From Helicobacter_J cappadocius (GTDB taxonomy: Bacteria > Campylobacterota > Campylobacteria > Campylobacterales > Helicobacteraceae): a stretch of DNA of 64,000 nt. The DNA lies in contig NZ_JAUPEV010000004.1 in assembly GCF_030686155.1 (NCBI RefSeq), positions 62,001 through 126,000 on the forward strand. The letters run 5' to 3'. Numbering within the stretch: the first letter of the stretch is position 1; every line of letters starts with the position of its first letter. Below, piece after piece: positions 26,415 through 35,519 of the stretch. The position numbers and the translations under genes were made by a program. Below the pieces are notes generated by a model. That model was not told the origin of the DNA. It did no database searches and worked only from the letters and a program-made list of their open reading frames with translations.

Positions 26415-29325
26415 TATCTCTCCTTTGCAATGCTTGTGCTATTACATCAATCAAATTTTGTTTGTTGATTCTTGGCTCAAAAACAACCCTTATATCTTTC
26501 AAATGCTTATCTATATCTTCGAAAAATTTCCTAGCGTAGTCAATCTTATATTTTTCTTGAATTGAAATATCATTCAAGCTATCATAGCCTTTGGTTTCAC
26601 AAACAAAAAAGATTTTGCTTCCCTTTGTATCTTCTATCAGGTAGGCAAAATCAGGATAATATTCCTTATATGGTGTGGGGATAGAAAACTTTGGAAGCTT
26701 GGCAAACACTTTTATCTGCTTTTTTGTGTCTTCAAACCCTATTTTTACAGTATCTTTTGTGATAACCTCTTTTTCGATATTACTATCATAAACACAGGTT
26801 TCATACAAATAATGATCTTGAGGTTTTACTTCTCCATCCACAAACTTGCCCAATTTTGTGGATTCAATACTGCTTCTAGGTTCTCCATTTTTATCAAAAA
26901 GCAAATCATCATTGCTGATTTTTGTTTCTGTTTCAAAATGATAAGAAACGCAATGAAGAATACTTTTATGTATTTCTTCTTTGATAATGGTCTTTAGGGT
27001 TTTAAAAGCCTCTTTGGGATTATTTATAAAATGACTAGTATCAAGTGAATTGTAAAGTTTTATCATAAAACTTAGAGGCAGATTTTCTTTTTTGGCAAAT
27101 TCTAAAAGATTTTGAGTGATAAAAGATTTTTGATCTTGGTGGGTATTATTTTGCGAAAGAATTTTTTGTTCTTTTGTAATGATTTTATTCTTTTGAGAAT
27201 CATAATATTTGCTTTCTACCAACATATGTTCTTTTGGAATTTGAGTTTGATTGAATGCTAATGCAATGCTTTTAATCAAATCTTCCATCTGAATATTTTC
27301 ATACTTAATTTTAGCCTTAGCATTGATAGCGTCCCAGAGTTTTTTGAACTCCTTAGCAAGATTTGATTTTATGGGGATTTCTAGTTTCTTTTTATTAGCA
27401 TTATTAGTTTGAGAATATTTATTCTCATTTGGCTTAAAGACTTCTAAGATATTATCCATTCTATCACCTAAAAGCTCTTTTAATTGGGGATCTTGAGCTA
27501 TAAAATCATAAATGGGAGCGATGATATTATAACTATTAGTATTTTCATCAAACACAATCACTTTTAAATCTTCCAATCTTGTTAAAATTTTGCTAACTTG
27601 ACGTTCATTTAATCCAAGTTGTTTAAGCGTATCTGAATCTAAAAAATCCTTTTTGAATTCAAAGCTAGAATCTTGAATCTCTTTTTGGAGTCCTTCAATA
27701 AACCCCTTTTCCTCACCACTCACAAGGACATCAAGATGATTAATATTATAAAACATATCTGTTTGATACTCTAAGTAATTATGCGAAACTCTTCTACCTT
27801 CGTTATTTACACACAATCTCAGACCACGACCGATCTGCTGATGAGCTGATATTTCAGAACTTGAACTTGCGAGTTTTGTGAGAGTGAAAATATTTGGATT
27901 ATCCCAACCTTCTTGCAACGCCCACACGCTAAAAATAAATCTCAAAGGTTCATTTAAGTTCAATAATTTTTCTTTTTCTTCCAAAATCAAACGAACGCCT
28001 TGTGCTTCTTTTTCTTCATTATTGCCTTTTATATCACCACTAAAATAACCCTGATGAACACGCAAATCACCCTTATCATCAAAATCTCTTTGCAAATATT
28101 CACGATAGCTCAGTGATAAATTTTTCTTTAATATCTCCATCCTTTTTTGTTTATAAATGCGTTCAAATTCATTTTTGATAAATGGATTCTCTCCGCGAAA
28201 AGATTCAATATCGGGAATAAAAAATAACGACAAGGCCTTGATATTTTTTTTAAAAAGCATTTGTTCTTTTTTAAAATGCAAATCAATACTCAAAGAGATG
28301 AGTTCTCTAATTTGATATTCATTAAGTCTATAGCTATTTTTGGATAAAGGAATGTTTGTTTGATTACTCAAAATCGCACCATCTTTAGATGTGATCTTTA
28401 GCAATTCAACGCCATTAAAAGCTGGGTAATGAAGCCTGACTCCCAAATCTTCTCCATAAAAAACATCTTTTTTATACTCAATGCCATCAAGAAAATAAGA
28501 AAATGTTCCTTTTTTATTCTTAGAATCCATATTAATTAAAGATGGGATTTGATTTTCAGCACAAAGAGTATGAACATAGATTTGCTTGACAAGAAATGTA
28601 TTGAATGCACTAATAGAATCCAAAGTATAAACAAGATTACTAAGTTTATGCTTTTCCTCTTTTGGAAAAGTTGCACCAAAACGAAAATAAAGTGTTTTCA
28701 ATTCTTTAAATGCGTTATAAAATTTCTCCCCCTTTAGCAAATGTGGTTCATCAATAATAGAGATAGGATTAAGAGAAATGATTTCTTGAAGAATACTCCT
28801 ATCGCTAAAAAGCGATTCATTCTGCTGGTTTAAGAGATTTTTTTTACCTTTATCAATAGAGCTATTGGTCAATACTAACACTGAAAACTCGTCAGTATTC
28901 TTAATATAATGATTGATAATATTTGATAAACTTTTAGAATCATTGTAATAATAGGTTTTCAAATGTTTGGCATATTGCATATAAAAATAATCTTTTGTGA
29001 GCTTGATATTTTGCTTTACAGATTCTAAAATAGCCTTGCGAGGGACAAAAATAATAAATTTATTTTGTCTATAAACCTTATTGAGTTCAAAAATTAGATT
29101 TAGATAGGTAAAAGTCTTCCCGGTACCTGTCTCCATCAAAACATCAACATTCAAATCAAAATTTAGATTTTTAAACGGTGTATTTTTGCCTTCAGTAGAA
29201 TTATAAAAATCTTCAAAGCATTTTTTCAAATTAACTGCATCGTGTTTTTTAAAATCAAAATCCTTTAAAAGACTGATAATATTATCAATACAATCTTGTT
29301 GATATTCTTGTTTTTCAAACTGCAT
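26398..29325 (-). CDS. res: Type III restriction endonuclease subunit (Res)
   Basis: A 975-residue SF2 helicase-nuclease. Walker A METGTGKT is near residue 62 and the DExH-like IIDEPHLLKG near 190. Motifs V and VI are in ALQEGWDNPNIF and HQQIGRGLRL around 480-520. A C-terminal PD-(D/E)xK-type nuclease follows (YPDFAYLIED then FVCETKG, about residue 890-915). It cuts DNA after ATP-driven communication between Mod-bound sites. The ATG at 29325 follows GGGG by five bases. res precedes mod here, the reverse of the common mod-res order. Confidence 0.93.
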   Translation of the reverse strand: MQFEKQEYQQDCIDNIISLLKDFDFKKHDAVNLKKCFEDFYNSTEGKNTPFKNLNFDLNVDVLMETGTGKTFTYLNLIFELNKVYRQNKFIIFVPRKAILESVKQNIKLTKDYFYMQYAKHLKTYYYNDSKSLSNIINHYIKNTDEFSVLVLTNSSIDKGKKNLLNQQNESLFSDRSILQEIISLNPISIIDEPHLLKGEKFYNAFKELKTLYFRFGATFPKEEKHKLSNLVYTLDSISAFNTFLVKQIYVHTLCAENQIPSLINMDSKNKKGTFSYFLDGIEYKKDVFYGEDLGVRLHYPAFNGVELLKITSKDGAILSNQTNIPLSKNSYRLNEYQIRELISLSIDLHFKKEQMLFKKNIKALSLFFIPDIESFRGENPFIKNEFERIYKQKRMEILKKNLSLSYREYLQRDFDDKGDLRVHQGYFSGDIKGNNEEKEAQGVRLILEEKEKLLNLNEPLRFIFSVWALQEGWDNPNIFTLTKLASSSSEISAHQQIGRGLRLCVNNEGRRVSHNYLEYQTDMFYNINHLDVLVSGEEKGFIEGLQKEIQDSSFEFKKDFLDSDTLKQLGLNERQVSKILTRLEDLKVIVFDENTNSYNIIAPIYDFIAQDPQLKELLGDRMDNILEVFKPNENKYSQTNNANKKKLEIPIKSNLAKEFKKLWDAINAKAKIKYENIQMEDLIKSIALAFNQTQIPKEHMLVESKYYDSQKNKIITKEQKILSQNNTHQDQKSFITQNLLEFAKKENLPLSFMIKLYNSLDTSHFINNPKEAFKTLKTIIKEEIHKSILHCVSYHFETETKISNDDLLFDKNGEPRSSIESTKLGKFVDGEVKPQDHYLYETCVYDSNIEKEVITKDTVKIGFEDTKKQIKVFAKLPKFSIPTPYKEYYPDFAYLIEDTKGSKIFFVCETKGYDSLNDISIQEKYKIDYARKFFEDIDKHLKDIRVVFEPRINKQNLIDVIAQALQRRDNDRQR

Positions 29326-29371
29326 CAATGCCCCATATTTATAAATTTTAAAAACCCATTATACCAAAGCT

Positions 29372-30127
29372 TCACGCCCTAATATCCAAAACTCCTTCTT
29401 CAAACTCAAATAAAGGCCTTATATCTTTTTCTTGATAAATTGCAATGGATTGAAAACCTTTGAGCTTATCTTTATTTGCTTCTAGGATTTTTTTCACACT
29501 CTCATATAACACCCATATTTCTAGCCCAACCCCATCTTCTAGCAAATAAACCCTGCCATTAAGTGCTCCCAAATGCGGATAGAGAGCATAAAATTCCAAA
29601 CTTTGCTTTTTGTTCTTACTTTTTTTCACTTGCACAAGCCCATCTTTATGTTCATCAGAAATCACTAGAGAAACCACCTCATTATGAAGCGAAAGAAGTA
29701 AATTACCTAGATTTAAGAATTCTGATCTATTTTGAGCTAAAAGCAACTTATCTAATAAAAAATCTTTATATTCTCCAAAACTCTCCAACTTAGATTCTTT
29801 AAAGATTTTATCTAAATCTTGAATGCTAAATTTCAAAGGACTTTTTTCTATCATTTCGAGCATTTTAGGGGGACGCACAAGGTTTGAGAGAATAATCGCC
29901 CCTACGGAGCTTTTGGACATATTTGCCCAGTATTTCTGACCCACAAGGAGTTCTTTTTGACTTTTGGTGGTAATGGTCGTATTGCCCATTTTTAGCAAAA
30001 ATTCTCCATTTTTTGCTTTTGAAAGTACCTTGAGCAATATAGGCAATGTGGCGTTGAATTCGGTAATATTTTTAATCTCCGTGCCAACTTTTGAAAGTTG
30101 AGCTAGAGATTTGACATGTTCTAACAT
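29372..30127 (-). CDS. Conserved hypothetical protein downstream of coaBC
   Basis: A 251-residue soluble protein with no recognised domain. The N-terminal 90 residues are basic and include KAKNGEFLLKMGNTTITTKS, a short beta-hairpin-like piece. The C-terminal part NGRVYLLEDGVGLEIWVLYES is beta-rich. The overall pattern, a linker plus a small C-terminal fold, vaguely recalls flagellar hook-length proteins, but this is not a firm match. Its ATG overlaps the coaBC stop by seven bases. H. pylori has an unknown gene in the same place after its coaBC, from memory (HP0842). Confidence 0.7.
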   Translation of the reverse strand: MLEHVKSLAQLSKVGTEIKNITEFNATLPILLKVLSKAKNGEFLLKMGNTTITTKSQKELLVGQKYWANMSKSSVGAIILSNLVRPPKMLEMIEKSPLKFSIQDLDKIFKESKLESFGEYKDFLLDKLLLAQNRSEFLNLGNLLLSLHNEVVSLVISDEHKDGLVQVKKSKNKKQSLEFYALYPHLGALNGRVYLLEDGVGLEIWVLYESVKKILEANKDKLKGFQSIAIYQEKDIRPLFEFEEGVLDIRA

Positions 30128-31383
30128 AAGAGATTTTGAACAAAATCAGCTATCTCAAAGCTGATATTGAGCTTGGTTTTAAATCCCGTATGATAAGTTG
30201 TATTTTTTGAGAAAAATATCATCTCATTCTCTTCAGAACCAAAAGGATTATATTTTCCAATGAGATTCAAACACACTACTTCGCAGCCCTTGCCACCATC
30301 CTCTGGAGAATTTAAAAGTTTTTTTGCACAAGAAATAGCATTTTTCTCGTCAGATTCGGCCTTAAAGCCTATTTTAAAAAGATTTGGGGAGTTGATTTCT
30401 TTGAGAATATCAAGATTTTTTTGACATTGTATCTCCCAAAAATCCCCTATTGTGTCTTTTTTTAGTTTTGCATCCGAAGGATTACAAGGAGTATAGTCGC
30501 TAATAGCAGCTGCCATAAACAAAAAAGCTCGTCCATTAGAAGGAGTTTTAGCATCAATAGCTTGTAGATAAGAAGTTGCTGTTTTTACTTTTAAGCATTC
30601 TATTTTTGAAGGCAGTTCAATAGGAAAAATCGAAGAAATAAGACTCACCCTAGCTCCTAAAACATAAAGAGCAATAGCTAGATAACTCGCCTGAAGTCCG
30701 CTAGAATGATTTGAGATATATCTCACAGAGTCAATACTTTCGATACTCCCTCCTCCTGTGATAATAACTTCTTTATCCTTCCAAAAAGAGTTCTGTCCTA
30801 TGGATCTAAGAATCCTAAAAACAATCTCTAATATCTCTTCCATAGCACCTTTTCCATAAGTATCACAAGCAAGTATAGAAACTCTAGGATCAATGATTTC
30901 AAAACCCAAATCCTTAAGTTTGTGAATGGCATCTTGAGTTTGAATAGCTTCAAACATCTTTGTGTTCATTGCAGGAGCTATTAACTTAGGTTTATCACAG
31001 GCTAGTAATGTGCTCAAAATAAGATTATCACTCACTCCACAAGCTATTTTTGCGATGGTATTGGCCGTGGCAGGGGCCAAAATAGCCACATCTGCCCAAG
31101 TAGCATAAGAGATATGATTGCAAGCTATTTCTATGTCCTGATGTGTCCAGTCTTCACTTTGAGTGTGCAAAACTAGCGTATGAATAATAGCTTCAAATGA
31201 AAGTGGTGAAATAAATTTTTTTGCCTCATCGCTCATCACTACTCTTAGAGAAGCTCCAAGTTTTTTGAGCATACTTGCGAGTTCAATAGATTTGTAAGCA
31301 GCGATTGAGCCCGTAACGAGCAATAATATCTTTTTGTCTTTAAGCAAATCCATTTGCTGCATAATCGCTTCAAAACCTTTCAT
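30121..31383 (-). CDS. coaBC: Bifunctional phosphopantothenoylcysteine decarboxylase/synthetase
   Basis: Coenzyme A biosynthesis: CoaB joins cysteine to 4'-phosphopantothenate and CoaC decarboxylates the product with FMN. In 420 residues, CoaC comes first: LLLVTGSIAAYKSIELASML (flavin fold), CNHISYATWADVAILAPATANT with the catalytic histidine, and the substrate clamp APAMNTKMF. CoaB follows: VIITGGGSIESIDSVRYISNHSSG, then AAAISDYTP and KIGFKAES. It is downstream of pseB by 24 bases on the same strand. Confidence 0.93.
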   Translation of the reverse strand: MKGFEAIMQQMDLLKDKKILLLVTGSIAAYKSIELASMLKKLGASLRVVMSDEAKKFISPLSFEAIIHTLVLHTQSEDWTHQDIEIACNHISYATWADVAILAPATANTIAKIACGVSDNLILSTLLACDKPKLIAPAMNTKMFEAIQTQDAIHKLKDLGFEIIDPRVSILACDTYGKGAMEEILEIVFRILRSIGQNSFWKDKEVIITGGGSIESIDSVRYISNHSSGLQASYLAIALYVLGARVSLISSIFPIELPSKIECLKVKTATSYLQAIDAKTPSNGRAFLFMAAAISDYTPCNPSDAKLKKDTIGDFWEIQCQKNLDILKEINSPNLFKIGFKAESDEKNAISCAKKLLNSPEDGGKGCEVVCLNLIGKYNPFGSEENEMIFFSKNTTYHTGFKTKLNISFEIADFVQNLLC

Positions 31384-31407
31384 TGTAATACCCCATTCCT
31401 TGAGATT

Positions 31408-32415
31408 TTATCCTGAAACAACCTCACTCATTTTTAATATTTCTTCTTTACTAAGCCATTTGTCATTCTTATCACTGCTGTATTCAAAACCTTCTTGAAC
31501 ACTTTTTCCTATCTCATTTTTCAATGTTTTAGCATAATTAATGGGGGTTTGAAAATTTATGGTGGGTGTGAGAATAAAAAAATTGTCAAATTCTAATGCC
31601 AAATGTGAATCATCTTTTGGAATCATCACTTCGTGGAGTTTTTCACCAGGTCTAATTCCAATCACTTTCATAGGGATATTTGGAGCCAATGCAAGAGCCA
31701 AATCAGTGATTTTCATACTTGGGATCTTAGGCACAAATATCTCTCCACCCTGCATTCTCTCTAGGCAATCTAGCACGAATTTTACACCATCTTCTAAAGT
31801 GATCCAAAAACGTGTCATACGCTCATCGGTAATAGGAATCTCTCTAGCACCTTCTTTTATCAAATGTTTGAAAAAGGGTATCACGCTTCCTCTACTTCCT
31901 ACAACATTACCATATCGCACAACACCAAATTTTGAATTCTGAGCCCCTTTGATATTATTAGCTGTAACAAAAAGTTTATCGCTACAAAGCTTTGTCGCAC
32001 CATAGAGATTAATAGGATTGGCAGCTTTATCAGTGCTTAGGGCAATAATAGAACTCACTCCATTTTCCAAGCATCCATCTATTACATTACTAGCACCTTC
32101 AATATTAGTTTTGATACATTCCATCGGATTGTATTCAGCGATAGGCACATGCTTGAGTGCTGCAGCATGAATACAAATATCCACTCCTCTAAGAGCTATT
32201 TGAAGTCTATGTTTATCTCTTACATCACCGATAAAATAACGCATTCTTGTATCTGTAAAAACCTGTGCCATCTCATATTGTTTAAGCTCATCACGACTAT
32301 AGATAATAATTTTTTTAGGGTTATGAAATTTTAGAATGGTTTGAACGAATTTCTTTCCAAAACTTCCTGTCCCTCCTGTGATAAGAATGCTTTTCCCATC
32401 AATTATATGCCCCAT
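31408..32415 (-). CDS. pseB: UDP-N-acetylglucosamine 4,6-dehydratase (inverting), PseB
   Basis: First step of pseudaminic acid synthesis for flagellin glycosylation. About 335 residues. The NAD fold is LITGGTGSFGKKF, followed by IYSRDELKQYEMA and RYFIGDVRDKHRLQIAL. ALSTDKAANPINLYGATKLCSDKLF holds the catalytic Asp-Lys and Tyr-Lys residues. MTRFWITLEDGVKFV and IRPGEKLHEVMIPKDDS are diagnostic of PseB/FlaA1. The ATG at 32415 has TAGGAG five bases upstream; the longer frame to 32430 is unneeded. The other pse genes are not in the window. Confidence 0.96.
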   Translation of the reverse strand: MGHIIDGKSILITGGTGSFGKKFVQTILKFHNPKKIIIYSRDELKQYEMAQVFTDTRMRYFIGDVRDKHRLQIALRGVDICIHAAALKHVPIAEYNPMECIKTNIEGASNVIDGCLENGVSSIIALSTDKAANPINLYGATKLCSDKLFVTANNIKGAQNSKFGVVRYGNVVGSRGSVIPFFKHLIKEGAREIPITDERMTRFWITLEDGVKFVLDCLERMQGGEIFVPKIPSMKITDLALALAPNIPMKVIGIRPGEKLHEVMIPKDDSHLALEFDNFFILTPTINFQTPINYAKTLKNEIGKSVQEGFEYSSDKNDKWLSKEEILKMSEVVSG

Positions 32416-32423
32416 TTTTTCTC

Positions 32424-34103
32424 CTACCATCTGTAACCCAAACTCATCGTAGCAATTTTCAGCTGACCTAAACCATCAGATTGATACATACTTCTACGAT
32501 TATCCTTGAAAGTTACAGAATAGGCAAGTCCCAAATCAAATCCTCTAAAATTGTATTTCACACCTGCACCCACCATATATCCATCAGAATCTGGGATTCC
32601 AATTTTATCTTGCGGGCTTGGAGCTTCATCATAAGCCAAAGAACCCATCAAGCGAAGAGATTTCCCCATATAAGTAACCCCTAATCGATAAGTGTTCGTA
32701 TCACGCCATCCTGCACCCATATTCATTACTCCAGCAAAATCAGCAAGTCCTACCATTCCTTTGAGTGTGTCGCTATTAAAAACATTGGTATTAGCCACCA
32801 TTCCACTAAGTCCTTTATAAGTGGCATTTTCAAAGTCAGGTGTTACAAGAAACTTGCTCCCCCTGCTCCAAAAGGTTCGCTCATACACACCTTCTACACG
32901 TAGATGATTTTTAAAGAAGTTTTGAGCGTAAGCTAGGGTTAAAATTTCAGGCATCGTTACAGCAATGTTTAGATTTCCTGTAGTAAGCACATCTCCTATG
33001 GCACCGCCGATATAAGTCGTAGCAGAGAGATTTCCCTGCATATTGAATTTTACTGGAGAGTTATACACAACAGAGAGCATTCCATTGTCAAACACTCGCA
33101 AAGAAGCCGCTACGCGATATCCTGCAGAAAGAGCCTTGCCATCAGATTTTTGATACACTTGTGCAGTACCAAATAGATTGGTGGTTTCAGAGGTAACTCC
33201 GCTCATTAGAGATGTCCAGTTCACACAATCAATAGGATTTGTAGCAGTACAACCCGGTATTTTAAGATTTGGCACAATTGTTGAAACAAAAGAGTTTGAT
33301 AAAATAGGACCTATTTGTTTTTTTATACTTTCAGGTATCAGTCCTGCGACCTCATCATTAGTGAGATTAGCTATTTGACTAGGATCTAGCGAAATGCCGG
33401 TTTTATTTTTATCTAGGGGTACATACACGACATTATTAAAGCTTCCCATTGCGTAAAGGATTCTAGGAGCGAACCCTATAGAGAATCGATTCCCAATCGT
33501 ATAGCTCACACTAGGAGCGAACTCTATCATCATAATAAATACATCTTGGAGAAACTCTCCCCCCTTACCTACCCAGTTCATCGCTAAGCCCGAAGGAGCG
33601 ATAAAACTCGCCCCAAAGGTAAAGCCATTATGAGTGCGCGATTTATAAAAGAGCTTAGGAAGGATAAAATTCGTATCTCCAGTAGATCCAGGCACTACCT
33701 GCTGATCAGGCGAAGTATGGTAAAGCTTGATAGGTTTTGCAAGATCGCCTAAAGAAGACAATATCCCTTTAATGATGGGATTATTTATCAATCCACCTAT
33801 AGTGGAATTAAACTTCAAATTCGTTTCAGAATACAAACCTTGATTGGTTGTAGGTACATTGAACTTAAATCCAGGTATGGTAATGAGCGAAGTGGCGAGT
33901 TCGAACTCACTTTTATTTTCGCCCCAATCATTTGTAAATCCCATATTTGCAGGGTTGTAATAACTTGCATCTGCACCTCTAGCTCCAGCGACATAAGCAG
34001 AAGAGAGTGCAGTGCCATTAAGACTCTGCTCTTGGATCTTAAATCCATTTGCAAAAGCAAAAGATGATGATAGTAGCAAAAATCCCAAAATCTTTTTTGT
34101 CAT
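32424..34103 (-). CDS. FadL/OmpP1/TodX-family outer membrane protein
   Basis: About 559 residues. A signal peptide is cleaved after AFANG; NGFKIQEQSLNGTALSSAYVAGARG is the N-terminal plug of FadL-type channels and PANMGF the conserved NPA-like motif. The remainder alternates in beta strands and ends in the outer-membrane signature LGYRW (aromatic C-terminus). FadL relatives import hydrophobic compounds such as fatty acids. The ATG at 34103 gives the expected signal peptide. An H. pylori gene of this type sits in the same order next to pseB/coaBC, from memory (HP0839). Confidence 0.88.
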   Translation of the reverse strand: MTKKILGFLLLSSSFAFANGFKIQEQSLNGTALSSAYVAGARGADASYYNPANMGFTNDWGENKSEFELATSLITIPGFKFNVPTTNQGLYSETNLKFNSTIGGLINNPIIKGILSSLGDLAKPIKLYHTSPDQQVVPGSTGDTNFILPKLFYKSRTHNGFTFGASFIAPSGLAMNWVGKGGEFLQDVFIMMIEFAPSVSYTIGNRFSIGFAPRILYAMGSFNNVVYVPLDKNKTGISLDPSQIANLTNDEVAGLIPESIKKQIGPILSNSFVSTIVPNLKIPGCTATNPIDCVNWTSLMSGVTSETTNLFGTAQVYQKSDGKALSAGYRVAASLRVFDNGMLSVVYNSPVKFNMQGNLSATTYIGGAIGDVLTTGNLNIAVTMPEILTLAYAQNFFKNHLRVEGVYERTFWSRGSKFLVTPDFENATYKGLSGMVANTNVFNSDTLKGMVGLADFAGVMNMGAGWRDTNTYRLGVTYMGKSLRLMGSLAYDEAPSPQDKIGIPDSDGYMVGAGVKYNFRGFDLGLAYSVTFKDNRRSMYQSDGLGQLKIATMSLGYRW

Positions 34104-34223
34104 TCTCTGTCCAATTAGTTGAATATACAACCAAACTTAAAATATTCTATTGTACCTAATGATTGCTAAAAATACAAATAATTTAAAAAAAGATTGTCAA
34201 AACTTTCGCAAAATCAAAAAATA

Positions 34224-34811
34224 CTATTGAGATTCCAAGCTCGGATCAACATAATCATCAATAGATATTGTCACTCCCGTACTCATGTTTCTAAAAAGAG
34301 TATGTCCAGGTTTTCGCTCATAGAAAAAAATCTCTCCACTCTTTTGAAACCTCTGCACAATTCCCCCTCCAGCAATGATTTGTTTGCCAATTCCATTAAA
34401 AATATCTTTTGATAACAAAATATCATCAAACAAATCTCCATAACTCACCTTGCCAAAGAAATTTTTCGCTGCTGGCCATTTTGGGGCACAATCATTAAGA
34501 AAACAGATTTCTTTTCTTTTTACAGAAATGCTTCCTATGCTTTTGCCGAGCTTGAAAAGTTCTAGTTTAATTTCTTTGGGTTCAATATCTAAAATCCCAT
34601 AATCATAGAATCGAAACATTGCTGTTTTGATATATACGAGTTTGAATTGCGGAGCTTTTTGAATATTTTCAGATTTTTTGGAAGTTGTTTCACCGGGGTC
34701 TTTTGGCAAGAAAAAATTTTGCAAAGACGCACAGGAAACTAGAAATAAACAGGCAAACATCCCCAAAAATATATGAGGAAGTTTTCCTGTGAATGTTTTA
34801 TGAAGGCACAT
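34224..34811 (-). CDS. flgQ: FlgQ-like protein, probable lipoprotein
   Basis: About 195 residues. A hydrophobic N-terminus ends in a lipobox-like FLVSC (cysteine about residue 27). The mature part is beta-rich: KLVYIKTAMFRFYDYGILD, LELFKLGKSIGSISVK and an ICFLNDCAPKWPAAKNFFG segment with a probable disulfide pair. It begins two bases after the stop of the FlgP-like gene. Campylobacter FlgQ sits next to FlgP and is needed for the large periplasmic basal disk of the flagellar motor. The name rests on synteny and general resemblance. Confidence 0.6.
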   Translation of the reverse strand: MCLHKTFTGKLPHIFLGMFACLFLVSCASLQNFFLPKDPGETTSKKSENIQKAPQFKLVYIKTAMFRFYDYGILDIEPKEIKLELFKLGKSIGSISVKRKEICFLNDCAPKWPAAKNFFGKVSYGDLFDDILLSKDIFNGIGKQIIAGGGIVQRFQKSGEIFFYERKPGHTLFRNMSTGVTISIDDYVDPSLESQ

Positions 34812-34813
34812 TT

Positions 34814-35464
34814 TTAACCACGACCACCTGTTAAGGCACGATACCATACTCTACCATCAAGTTTGAGTTCCATACTCACTTGGCATAGACCATCTTTATA
34901 AACAGTCTCTGTGATTTCAGCATTTCGAATCAAAGCCTGAACCTTTGTTTTTACTGTGGAGTTTTGTAACACCATATCTCTAACAGTATCTTGAGCATTG
35001 ACACGAATACCATACATTTTTTCACCCAATTGTCTATAAGCATCAACAATCGCTGCTCGTTTTGCCAAAGCCAAAGCTTGTGAAGGAGAGATTGTAGATT
35101 CTGGAGCCACCCCCATTCCAACTGCACTTAGCTCAATTACATTACTCGGAGTTAGCACAGGAGTGTTTTGAATCATTGGATCACTCTTTGGAGCTGCTAT
35201 AGAGTCACTAGAATCATCAAATCTAGTATCTGGTAATGGCTCTGGAGCAGGACGTCTGCTACCAATGTTATTTCCTGCATTCAAATTAGGATTTGCAAAA
35301 CCTGTTGGAGGATATACAGGAGCTTGAATTCCACCTGGCTGATACACCGCTGATGGAGGTATCAGACTTGTATCATCCGAAGAGGGGTTCATCATAGAAT
35401 TGCATCCTGCCAACCCTACAGCTACTGCTAAAAAAGCCGAATTATTAAATAACCTTCTTGTCAT
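34814..35464 (-). CDS. flgP: FlgP-like LPP20-family lipoprotein
   Basis: A 216-residue protein. Signal peptide with lipobox LAGC (cysteine about residue 21), then a low-complexity proline- and asparagine-rich linker. The C-terminal LPP20 domain runs from AVGMGVAPE, through PSQALALAKRAAIVDAYRQLG, to VQALIRNAEITETVYKDG and CQVSMELKLDGRVW. This is the FlgP arrangement; FlgP multimers form the basal disk at the outer membrane in Campylobacter flagella. A consensus sigma-54 promoter lies 37 bases upstream, the class used for flagellar genes. AAAAGGA precedes the ATG. LPP20 proteins other than FlgP exist, so the symbol is likely but not certain. Confidence 0.7.
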   Translation of the reverse strand: MTRRLFNNSAFLAVAVGLAGCNSMMNPSSDDTSLIPPSAVYQPGGIQAPVYPPTGFANPNLNAGNNIGSRRPAPEPLPDTRFDDSSDSIAAPKSDPMIQNTPVLTPSNVIELSAVGMGVAPESTISPSQALALAKRAAIVDAYRQLGEKMYGIRVNAQDTVRDMVLQNSTVKTKVQALIRNAEITETVYKDGLCQVSMELKLDGRVWYRALTGGRG

Positions 35465-35500
35465 AAAAACATCCTTTTAAAAATTATGTTCCTTAGCTAA

Positions 35501-35517
35501 AGCAAAAGCCGTGCCAA
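35501..35517 (-). promoter_or_regulatory. Sigma-54 (RpoN) promoter for flgP-flgQ
   Basis: Minus-strand sequence TTGGCACGGCTTTTGCT matches the RpoN consensus YTGGCACGRNNNTTGCW at every fixed position (GG at -24, GC at -12). Transcription would begin about 25 bases before the flgP-like start. It overlaps the extreme 3' end of modC by none to a few bases. Confidence 0.88.
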
Positions 35518-35519
35518 TT

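Noticed and set aside
30080..30100. TTGGCACGG (minus strand) as a sigma-54 site
   Set aside because: No TTGC at the correct spacing; inside a coding region.
33272..33290. TTGGCACAATTGTTGAA as a sigma-54 site
   Set aside because: Lacks the -12 GC and lies inside the porin coding sequence.
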